NCBI RefSeq assembly: GCF_004769555.1
Contig: NZ_RQFY01000004.1
Coordinates: 1,872,001-1,936,000, forward strand
DNA length: 64,000 nt
From: Leptospira koniambonensis
GTDB lineage: Bacteria; Spirochaetota; Leptospiria; Leptospirales; Leptospiraceae
Reading direction: 5' to 3'
Shown here: positions 9,095 to 15,254 of the stretch, in pieces
Position numbering within the stretch: position 1 is the first letter of the stretch
Layout: each line of letters starts with the position of its first letter
Position numbers and translations under genes: made by a program
Notes under the pieces: generated by a model
The model's database searches: none
The model's input: the letters and a program-made list of their open reading frames with translations, nothing else
Told to the model about the DNA's origin: nothing

Positions 9095-9414
9095 AGCATG
9101 TTCCCGAGAGGACCGGGATGACGAGCCATCCGCAGCGACCCTAGGAGCGAGGATGCCAGCTGCGAAGCAGACTGGCGGGCCGAGCAAAGCGAGGTCAGTG
9201 TATCAGTTGTTTCGCCAGAAGCAGCGCTGAGTAGCTATGTTCGGCAGGAATAACCGCTGAAAGCATATAAGTGGGAAATCCTTCTGAAGATAAGATCTCC
9301 CTGGGGGTAACCCCCTGAAGAGCCCGGGAAGATGACCCGGTTGATAGGTCATAGATGTAAGTGTGGTAACACATTGAGTCGAGTGATACTAATAGCTCGT
9401 GAGGCTTGACCATA
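9095..9414 (+). pseudogene. 23S rRNA 3'-end fragment, disrupted (pseudogene)
   Basis: About 320 bp match the 3' end of bacterial 23S rRNA from the sarcin-ricin region onward. Recognisable pieces are CGAGAGGACCGG at 9105, ATAACCGCTGAAAGCATATAAG near 9249, AAGATAAGATCTCCC near 9286 and the terminal GATACTAATAGCTCGTGAGGCTT near 9385-9408. The remaining ~2.6 kb of the gene is absent; a protein gene lies upstream instead. The sarcin-ricin loop consensus AGTACGAGAGGACC is damaged (the AGTA part is missing), and about 70 bp of GC-rich repeat (9128-9197) interrupts the next helix. It therefore cannot be a functional rRNA. Confidence 0.88.
9129..9153 (-). repeat. Right arm of the 25-bp inverted repeat, inside the 23S fragment
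   Basis: This is the exact reverse complement of 8925-8949. It forms the start of a foreign ~70-bp block (about 9128-9197) within the rRNA fragment. The block also contains a small hairpin at 9155-9175 (GCCAG-CTGC-gaa-GCAG-a-CTGGC). The rRNA similarity resumes at about 9198. Confidence 0.9.
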
Positions 9415-9425
9415 TTACGAAAGTT

Positions 9426-9491
9426 CCAAAGAAGACTTACTCTTCTTTGGTGGTAACAACGCCAATAGAGCATCTCTAATAAAGATGCTCT
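9426..9491 (+). other. Two strong stem-loops downstream of the 23S fragment
   Basis: Stem 1 is a perfect 10-bp pair, CCAAAGAAGA / TCTTCTTTGG (9426-9435 with 9441-9450). Stem 2 is a perfect 9-bp pair, AGAGCATCT / AGATGCTCT (9467-9475 with 9483-9491). No 5S rRNA or tRNA is seen after the fragment. These look like remnants of the original rRNA 3' processing or spacer region carried along with the fragment. Confidence 0.6.
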
Positions 9492-9562
9492 GCATGAACA
9501 TCCATACAATGATGATCAGCAACAGCTCAATTCAAAGTTATATTCAATGTTGAAGTTTATTT

Positions 9563-9594
9563 AAAAAGCCAGAGTGATTAGCTCTGGCTTTTTT
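9563..9594 (+). terminator. Rho-independent terminator after the 23S fragment
   Basis: A stem of AAAAAGCCAGAG paired with CTCTGGCTTTTTT encloses a 7-nt loop and ends in a T run, a textbook intrinsic terminator in plus orientation. It probably belonged to the 23S transcription unit. The A-rich 5' side also lets it act on the minus strand, where it lies just after the stop of the kelch lipoprotein gene. Confidence 0.85.
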
Positions 9595-9649
9595 ATTTGT
9601 AGATAGGAGGAGAAAAAGAGGTATTAGGATTTTAGAATATTCTTAAATC

Positions 9650-11068
9650 TTAAGGACGAACTTTCCAGAGATCGTTCTGAAATTCATTGTTTCCGTTTGA
9701 ATCAATACCCTGTCCGCCAAAGATCCAGATATTTCCTTTGGAGTCTGCCCATCCGTTCGATCCAAAGCGACCTCCTGGATAATAATCTGTACCTGCTTTT
9801 CCTTTTGCTCCGAAGTTACCAGCTTGTGTTGCAAGATCAGTTCCGCCTTTCCAGGTCCATTTTTTCCCGTCGAAGATCCAAAGATCGTTTAGTTGACCTT
9901 CATTGCCGGCTGAACCAAATCCGGATCCACCGAAAACCCAGATCTTCCCGTTTGGAAGTTTTCCTCCAATGGCGCTGCTTCTCGATCCTATTATATTATT
10001 GGAACTTGATACATTCTTCTTACCATAAACACCTGGCTCATTTGATGTGCTGGAACCGCTTACCCACACCCAATTTGTGCCGTCAAACTTCCAAATATCA
10101 TTCCAATCGCCGTCGAAGCTAGATCCTCCGAATAACCAAAGGTTGCCAGCAGAGTCGATCCAGTACACAGACTTTCCTCGAGACGACGGAACATTACTTG
10201 CGACAGCGACACCTTTTACGCCACGATCGCCATCTCCAGGATTTCCTAAAATTTTAGGTCCAGCTACCCAGGTCCAATTTGTTCCATCGAATTTCCAGAG
10301 ATCGTTAAGTGTTGAGGGGAAGGATCCAGTTTCTGCCCGACCGGAATTCGCTCCGAATATCCATACATTACCGGAAGAGTCTAACCATCCTGCTGCGCCT
10401 TGCCTTCCTCCGGGAAAGTTCGCAGAGTTCGCTAAACCTTTTGTACCGTAGACTCCGTTTGTATCTTTGGTATTTGGCCCTGACACCCAAGTCCAATTGG
10501 TTCCATCGAATTTCCAAAGATCACTGAAACATTCCGAACTGTTAATATTACCACAACCTCCGAAAAGCCAGAGATTTCCGGAGGAGTCTACCCAAGTAGT
10601 TCCTCCCATTCTTGCTCCAGGATCATTCCCAGGATCAGCCACACCTTTTGTTCCATATGATCCACTCGAGTTTACAGTGTTGGCTCCTTTTACCCATGTC
10701 CAATTTGTTCCGTCAAATTTCCAAAGATCGTTTAGTCTTCCGAAACCTGTTCCAGGATCTCTTCCTGTACCACCGAATAACCATAATTGGTTTGAAGAAT
10801 CGGTCCATTGCATCGCGTCTTGGCGTCCTCCCGGAAAATTTGCAAGATCCGCGACTCCTTTTGTGCCATAGACTCCGATACCGTATCCGCCTCCTACAGT
10901 ATCAAACGCTCTTCCACTTACCCAGGTCCAGGTAGTAGGGAGTTCTGGAGATCCTCCTAATAAGGCCAATAAACCGAGAGAATTACTTCCTCCTCCTTCT
11001 GAACAAGAGAGAAGAAATATAATAAAAATCGAATATAGAATTTTTGTTTTTCGTATCAAAGAGATCAT
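9650..11068 (-). CDS. Kelch-repeat (six-bladed propeller) lipoprotein
   Basis: The start was placed at the second Met of a Met-Arg-Met pair (11068), because AGGA lies about 7 bases upstream and a lipoprotein signal follows (MISLIRKTK then a hydrophobic stretch ending LLSC). The mature protein has six ~65-residue repeats with conserved elements: YG-x-KG, PG-x-R, W-x-DSSGN-(L/V/I)W-(L/I)FGG and NDLWKFDGTNWTWV. This fits a kelch-type beta propeller exposed at the cell envelope. Family knowledge: such kelch lipoproteins occur in several copies in Leptospira; function is unknown and they are often suspected binding proteins. It stands alone, divergent from the ArsR operon. Confidence 0.85.
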   Translation of the reverse strand: MISLIRKTKILYSIFIIFLLSCSEGGGSNSLGLLALLGGSPELPTTWTWVSGRAFDTVGGGYGIGVYGTKGVADLANFPGGRQDAMQWTDSSNQLWLFGGTGRDPGTGFGRLNDLWKFDGTNWTWVKGANTVNSSGSYGTKGVADPGNDPGARMGGTTWVDSSGNLWLFGGCGNINSSECFSDLWKFDGTNWTWVSGPNTKDTNGVYGTKGLANSANFPGGRQGAAGWLDSSGNVWIFGANSGRAETGSFPSTLNDLWKFDGTNWTWVAGPKILGNPGDGDRGVKGVAVASNVPSSRGKSVYWIDSAGNLWLFGGSSFDGDWNDIWKFDGTNWVWVSGSSTSNEPGVYGKKNVSSSNNIIGSRSSAIGGKLPNGKIWVFGGSGFGSAGNEGQLNDLWIFDGKKWTWKGGTDLATQAGNFGAKGKAGTDYYPGGRFGSNGWADSKGNIWIFGGQGIDSNGNNEFQNDLWKVRP

Positions 11069-11212
11069 ACGCATGTCCTGAAAATACAGATGAGACAATA
11101 ATATCAGAACAAATGTATAAGCGATATTGGTACTAATACCTACGAGCTTAGGCAAATCCGTAGTTATACGATATTTCTGCAGGAATGTCTTTCGATGACC
11201 GCGAAGAAATAC

Positions 11213-11267
11213 TTAAGTAAATGCTTGACTATTTATTTCGCATCCGAATACTTAAGCAAATGCTTAA
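11213..11267 (+). promoter_or_regulatory. Two tandem operator-like palindromes at the ArsR start
   Basis: Site 2 at 11252-11267 is TTAAGCA-AA-TGCTTAA, with perfect 7-bp arms. Site 1 at 11213-11228 is TTAAGTA-AA-TGCTTGA, a near copy 39 bp upstream. Both contain an ATG, and site 2 overlaps the preferred start codon of the regulator. This is the expected layout for an autorepressing ArsR-family protein. Assignment to this regulator is inferred from position. Confidence 0.65.
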
Positions 11268-11595
11268 CAATTATTCACTGGACAGGATATTCTATGCTTT
11301 GTCTGATCCGACTCGTCGCGATATAGTAGAAAGACTGAGTAAGAAGCCAGCTTCTGTAAGTGAGCTTGCCAGTCCCTTGGCTATGAGCATGGCTGCAGTA
11401 GTCCAGCATGTGCAAATTTTGGAAGAAAGCGGTTTGATCAAGACCCAAAAGATAGGTAGGGTGCGGTCATGCAAGGTAGAAACGAATTCATTAGAGCTAA
11501 TCGAGAACTGGCTGAACCAGCGTAGAAAATTCTGGGAAAGGAATTTTGATCGATTAGGAGAATTTTTGGAAAAAACGGAGAAAGGTAAGAAGTAA
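11260..11595 (+). CDS. ArsR/SmtB-family (SdpR-like) transcriptional regulator
   Basis: About 111 aa from Met at 11260 (an in-frame ATG at 11221 would add 13 residues). It has the winged-helix core of the non-metal ArsR type: IFYALSDPTRRDIVERLSKKPASVSELA, then a recognition helix MAAVVQHVQILEESGLIKTQK. No Cys-rich metal site is present. Family knowledge: this subtype is commonly paired with SRPBCC proteins and represses its own operon. It is followed after 2 bp by an SRPBCC gene, then a hydrolase. Both candidate start codons lie within operator-like palindromes. Confidence 0.88.
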   Translation: MLNNYSLDRIFYALSDPTRRDIVERLSKKPASVSELASPLAMSMAAVVQHVQILEESGLIKTQKIGRVRSCKVETNSLELIENWLNQRRKFWERNFDRLGEFLEKTEKGKK

Positions 11596-11597
11596 AT

Positions 11598-12074
11598 ATG
11601 GAAACACTGAAAATCGCTCACGAAATTTTTAGTATAGAAAGGGTTTATCAATCAGATCCAGAATCCGTGTATTCTGCATGGAGTAATATAGAAGCAAAAG
11701 CAAATTGGTTTATAGGTCCAGGCGATTGGTCAGTTGTGGAGAGAAAACTGGACTTTCGCATCGGAGGAGAAGAGATACTACATGGTCGTTTTCCTAACGG
11801 AAAAGAGACCTTATACAAAGCTAGATTTTCCGATCTAATAAAAAACCAAAGGATCGTTTTCGTTTACGATATGATCTTAAGCGGAATAATCCACTCAGTC
11901 TCCATCGCCTCTGTAGAAATTGAAAGAGTGGATCCATCCAGCACTAAATTAACATTCACAGAACAGGTCGCATTTTTGGACCGGACTATCGGAAGAGAAG
12001 GTGTTGCATCTAGAAGGGAAGGCACCTTGGCACATTTAATAAGATTAACAGATTATCTTGAAAAGGTAAAATAA
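11598..12074 (+). CDS. SRPBCC (Aha1/START-like) domain protein
   Basis: 158 aa with the AHSA1-like SRPBCC pattern: an N-terminal beta strand FSIERVYQSDPESVYSAW, the WFIGPGDW segment, then a GG-x-(E/Y) hairpin and a C-terminal helix (GTLAHLIRLTDYL). These folds bind hydrophobic ligands in a helix-grip pocket; the ligand is unknown. AGG lies just upstream of the ATG. It directly follows the ArsR regulator and precedes a hydrolase by 11 bp, so the three genes probably form one operon. Confidence 0.85.
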   Translation: METLKIAHEIFSIERVYQSDPESVYSAWSNIEAKANWFIGPGDWSVVERKLDFRIGGEEILHGRFPNGKETLYKARFSDLIKNQRIVFVYDMILSGIIHSVSIASVEIERVDPSSTKLTFTEQVAFLDRTIGREGVASRREGTLAHLIRLTDYLEKVK

Positions 12075-12085
12075 GGAGAATTAAA

Positions 12086-12976
12086 ATGAAAGTTTCTAAT
12101 TTATTATATTATATTTCTATATTGTTCACGGTTGTTACTTGTTCCTCAGGCAAGCCATTTCAAATCAGAGAAACACCGACTCTGATTATATCCGAACCGA
12201 TCGAAAAAGGCCTCGCTCCTATCAAAGATATCCAGATGTATTATGAGATCCATGGTAAGAAGGATGGGATACCTCTTGTTCTACTGAATGGAGGAGGTTC
12301 CACGATAGAAGTAACTTATAGCAGGATACTTCCTCTTCTTGCTCAAAACCGTAGAGTGATTGCTTTAGATGAACAAGGACATGGAAGAACTACAGATAGA
12401 AATGCTCCTGTCAGTTTTGAAACTTCTGCGGAAGATGTGGTTGCTCTTCTAAAATTTCTTAAAGTGGAGCAAGTCGATATTTTTGGTTTTAGTAATGGTG
12501 CAAGCGTTGCGCTGAATGTGGCGATCAAACATCCGAAACTCGTACGAAAACTTATATTTGCTTCTTCCATCACAAAGAGAGACGGTGCTTATCCTATGTT
12601 TTGGAATTTTATGAAGAATGCTACTTTCGAGAATATGCCTCAAGCTCTTAAGGATGCTTTTCTAAGGGTAAATCCTGATCCTCAAAAATTACATACTATG
12701 TATGAGAAAGATGCTGCGAGAATGCGCAACTTCAAAGATCTTAGCGATAAAGATATTAGAACTGTCGGAATTCCAACATTGATCTTACTTGGGGACAGGG
12801 ATGTTCCTAAACTTGAGCATGCTGTGGAGATGGTCCGAATGATCCCCAAAGCAAGACTTTTGATTTTGCCTGGAGGACATGGAGATTATTTGGGCGAAGC
12901 GATCATGTCACAGGGAAAGGATCGATTCCCTGAATTGACCTCTGCTTTGGTCCAAGATTTTCTGGATTCTCCATAA
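12086..12976 (+). CDS. Alpha/beta-hydrolase, probable lipoprotein
   Basis: 296 aa. An AAGGAG site precedes the start. The N terminus is a short signal with a Cys at residue ~19 (FTVVTCSSG), suggesting a lipoprotein. The hydrolase fold shows the oxyanion strand LNGGGST, ALDEQGHGRT, the nucleophile elbow GFSNGA (Ser), LLGDRD (acid) and the C-terminal GGHGDY (His). Family knowledge: these are esterase or lipase-type enzymes; the substrate cannot be told. It is the third gene of the ArsR operon, so its expression probably responds to the same signal. Confidence 0.85.
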   Translation: MKVSNLLYYISILFTVVTCSSGKPFQIRETPTLIISEPIEKGLAPIKDIQMYYEIHGKKDGIPLVLLNGGGSTIEVTYSRILPLLAQNRRVIALDEQGHGRTTDRNAPVSFETSAEDVVALLKFLKVEQVDIFGFSNGASVALNVAIKHPKLVRKLIFASSITKRDGAYPMFWNFMKNATFENMPQALKDAFLRVNPDPQKLHTMYEKDAARMRNFKDLSDKDIRTVGIPTLILLGDRDVPKLEHAVEMVRMIPKARLLILPGGHGDYLGEAIMSQGKDRFPELTSALVQDFLDSP

Positions 12977-13036
12977 AGATAAGATCAAAATCCGTATACC
13001 GACAGTCTATTTTCTAAATATAGATCGGGAAATAAA

Positions 13037-13507
13037 ATGCTAGATTGGATTAATAACTGGATTAAGGATCGAAAGACTCTACAAAGAGGAAAAGAATTAT
13101 TTTCTAAGATCCAAAACGGAGACAAACAAGGTTTCAGAAAAATTTTAGATCTGATCCCAAATAAAGGAGAGCTAAAAGAATGTACCAAAGGACTTCTTGG
13201 GTTTTGTGCCTCTGAGATCCAAGATCCATTTTACTTGGAGACTTTGTTGAACGCTGGCTTGGATCCAAATCTTCCGGATAGAAACGGGATTTTTCCTATT
13301 CATAAAGCTGTTGAAAATGGTAAAATCCAACCTGTTCAGATCCTTTTAGAACATGGAGCTGATCCCAACGTTGCGGATCCCCAAGGTGTGACTCCATTAC
13401 ATATTTCTTATAGTTATGATGGATTAGCGGAAATTTCAGATCTTCTAATTGCTAAGGGTGCGGACACGGAAAAAAGAGATAATTTGGGCAAAAGATATTT
13501 AATGTAA
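13037..13507 (+). CDS. Ankyrin-repeat protein
   Basis: 156 aa. A helical N-terminal part is followed by about three ankyrin repeats, with typical hairpins such as LLNAGLDPNLPDRNGIFPIHKAVENG, LLEHGADPNVADPQGVTPLH and LIAKGADTEKRDN. There is no signal peptide, so it is likely cytosolic and mediates protein-protein contact. Function is otherwise unknown. It stands alone between the hydrolase gene and a repeat-bearing gap. Confidence 0.85.
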   Translation: MLDWINNWIKDRKTLQRGKELFSKIQNGDKQGFRKILDLIPNKGELKECTKGLLGFCASEIQDPFYLETLLNAGLDPNLPDRNGIFPIHKAVENGKIQPVQILLEHGADPNVADPQGVTPLHISYSYDGLAEISDLLIAKGADTEKRDNLGKRYLM

Positions 13508-13809
13508 TTTCTACTGCAGGAACTCCAACATTTTTTACTTGTAAAAGTTACTACTCAGTTTGTTGGAATTCCCACATTATGTAGGAGTTCAAACCTCACG
13601 GTATAAACAGTTTTGGGCGGCCCGCTCGCTTTTGCTCGGGCCGCGCTACTTCGATTTCGCTATCGCTCATCCGGACTTGGTCCGGACTAAAGATCTACGT
13701 ATCGCTGCCGCAGGAAATTTTGCTTTGTATTTAAAATTTCATATTCAATCCGAATATTTTGGAATATTTTATAGTTCGGACCTTTCCCATTTATGTCCGA
13801 GAGTTTTCG
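13508..13809. repeat. Intergenic region with dispersed-repeat hairpins
   Basis: No convincing gene. At 13515-13530 and 13561-13576 lie two inversely related copies of the AGGAACTCCAACA / TGTTGGAATTCC motif seen elsewhere in this window; a related GTAGGAGTTC follows at 13580. A GC-rich hairpin GCGGCCCG / CGGGCCGC sits at about 13618-13645, and a 7-bp palindrome TCCGGAC-ttg-GTCCGGA near 13670-13686. The composition resembles the GC-rich block at 8.9 kb. Confidence 0.55.
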
Positions 13810-14928
13810 ATGGGAACGTATTTCAAAAAAGTCTGGCTACTTCTTCTAATATTCTTTGGTGTTTGCTCCGGAGTAGAAAATTTCCAGTATTCCGCTTATA
13901 ATATTAATATTAGCGAAAAGGAAGAAGTAATATCGTTATCTAAATGGGCGACGGAAAAACAATTTCAAACAAGCAAATCTAAGATCCGCACAAATGCAAT
14001 TTTGGTCATCCAAGACGGAAAGACAATATTAGAAGCTTATTCTTCTGGATTCGGACCGAAAACGTTACATCCAACCTGGTCCATCAGCAAATTTTTATTG
14101 AATGGAGCTGTAGGTCAGGCAGTTGCTTTAGGGAAATTGGATATGGAAAAACCTGTCCGATTTTATCTGCCAAAATCACCAGATCCAAATTCGGAAGAAT
14201 TGAAAGTGAAACATTTGCTCTTTTTCGCTTCCGGGATCGACTGGAAAGAGAGATACGAATGGGCGCCTTTCAATTCTGATATTCTGGAAATATTATACGG
14301 AGAAGGAAATCGAGATATCGCAGATTATATTTCTAAATTAAAGTTTTCTCATGCTCCAGGGGAAAAAATTTCTTATTCAAGCGGAGATTCTAATTTATTA
14401 TCTGCAGTTTTAGATTCAGTCGAAAAAGATTTTCCTGAAGTCTATTTTAAACGGATCGGGATCCAATCCTATGTTTGGGAAAGGGATGGCAAAGGAGTTC
14501 CGGTAGCTTCTTCTTACGCATATCTATCTGCAAGAGATCTTGCAAAAATTGGATCACTGTATTCGGAAGAAGTTACAGGAAAGTCATCTGGGATCTTTCC
14601 GAAGGATTGGATCTCTAAAACTTTTAGAATTTACGATCTTAAAAGCAAAAGACCTTGGTATCTGGATATATTTCATATTCCGACTATGGGAGGACATGTG
14701 TATCTAAATCGGTTCTCTCCTAATTCGGAAGATCTTTATTACCCGAAACTTTCTTCCGAGTCTTTTTTTGCCTCTGGACATTGGGGGCAATATATGATCG
14801 TAGATCCAAGTAAAAAATTGGTAGTGGTCCGTTTGGGGAATGATAGAGGTGCAAGATTTCCAATGAAAGAGTTTCTAGATCGTTTACTTCCTATCTTGGA
14901 TAAAAAGGATACAGGGAAAGCTCCATGA
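13810..14928 (+). CDS. Beta-lactamase-fold serine hydrolase, probable lipoprotein
   Basis: The start is placed at 13810 (MGTYFKKVW), because a hydrophobic signal ending FFGVCSG follows; an upstream in-frame ATG at 13759 would place a charged stretch before it. The mature domain carries the class C/DD-peptidase motif S-x-x-K as SISK (after HPTW), a YSS motif in the second motif position, and a C-terminal HWGQY in place of KTG. Family knowledge: these are esterases or peptidases of the beta-lactamase superfamily, usually not antibiotic resistance enzymes. Its stop overlaps the next start (ATGA), so the two are coupled. Confidence 0.8.
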   Translation: MGTYFKKVWLLLLIFFGVCSGVENFQYSAYNINISEKEEVISLSKWATEKQFQTSKSKIRTNAILVIQDGKTILEAYSSGFGPKTLHPTWSISKFLLNGAVGQAVALGKLDMEKPVRFYLPKSPDPNSEELKVKHLLFFASGIDWKERYEWAPFNSDILEILYGEGNRDIADYISKLKFSHAPGEKISYSSGDSNLLSAVLDSVEKDFPEVYFKRIGIQSYVWERDGKGVPVASSYAYLSARDLAKIGSLYSEEVTGKSSGIFPKDWISKTFRIYDLKSKRPWYLDIFHIPTMGGHVYLNRFSPNSEDLYYPKLSSESFFASGHWGQYMIVDPSKKLVVVRLGNDRGARFPMKEFLDRLLPILDKKDTGKAP

Positions 14929-15254
14929 AGAATTTTATAAAAGTATTATATATTTTGGGTGCTGCAGTCTTAATATTGTTCTTATTTGTCTTTTCAATCT
15001 GGAAATGGAAGATACTTCCAGATTCTCTCGGAAGAGTATATTCTTCTTTTGTAGCGAAAGAAGGTTGTTCTTGTTTATTTGTTGTTAAAGGTTCGGAAGA
15101 ATATTGTAAAGATTATACAAAACAATTTTTCTCCCCGGATCGTTGGATCCAGGAAGAGAATTCTCTATCTGTTGAATTTTCTAGCCTGTTTACCAATTTT
15201 AGATCAAAGGCTGTTTTTAAACCGAAGCAGGGTTGTAGCTTGGATTTTCCTTAA
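14925..15254 (+). CDS. Small membrane-anchored protein with conserved-looking cysteines, partner of the serine hydrolase
   Basis: 109 aa. One N-terminal membrane segment (about residues 7-26) is followed by a short extracytoplasmic domain with CSC, YC and GC cysteines, which could form disulfides in the periplasm. It is translationally coupled to the serine hydrolase by a 4-bp overlap. I recognise no family with confidence. Its stop codon overlaps the stop of the convergent phosphatase gene in the shared tetranucleotide TTAA. Confidence 0.65.
   Translation: MKNFIKVLYILGAAVLILFLFVFSIWKWKILPDSLGRVYSSFVAKEGCSCLFVVKGSEEYCKDYTKQFFSPDRWIQEENSLSVEFSSLFTNFRSKAVFKPKQGCSLDFP

Noticed and set aside
8866..9129. 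Minus-strand open frame of 87 codons over the GC-rich repeat
   Set aside because: Arg/Leu/Thr-rich low-complexity reading across the repeat and rRNA fragment, with no ribosome site.
9195..9509. Minus-strand open frame across the 23S fragment
   Set aside because: It is antisense to recognisable 23S rRNA sequence, so the frame is a by-product of the rRNA.
9415..9562. 5S rRNA gene or tRNA after the 23S fragment
   Set aside because: No 5S-like or cloverleaf sequence was recognised, only simple stem-loops.
13560..13901. Plus-strand open frame of 113 codons before the serine hydrolase
   Set aside because: It begins in the repeat palindrome and overlaps the true start of the hydrolase in another frame; no domain or ribosome site.
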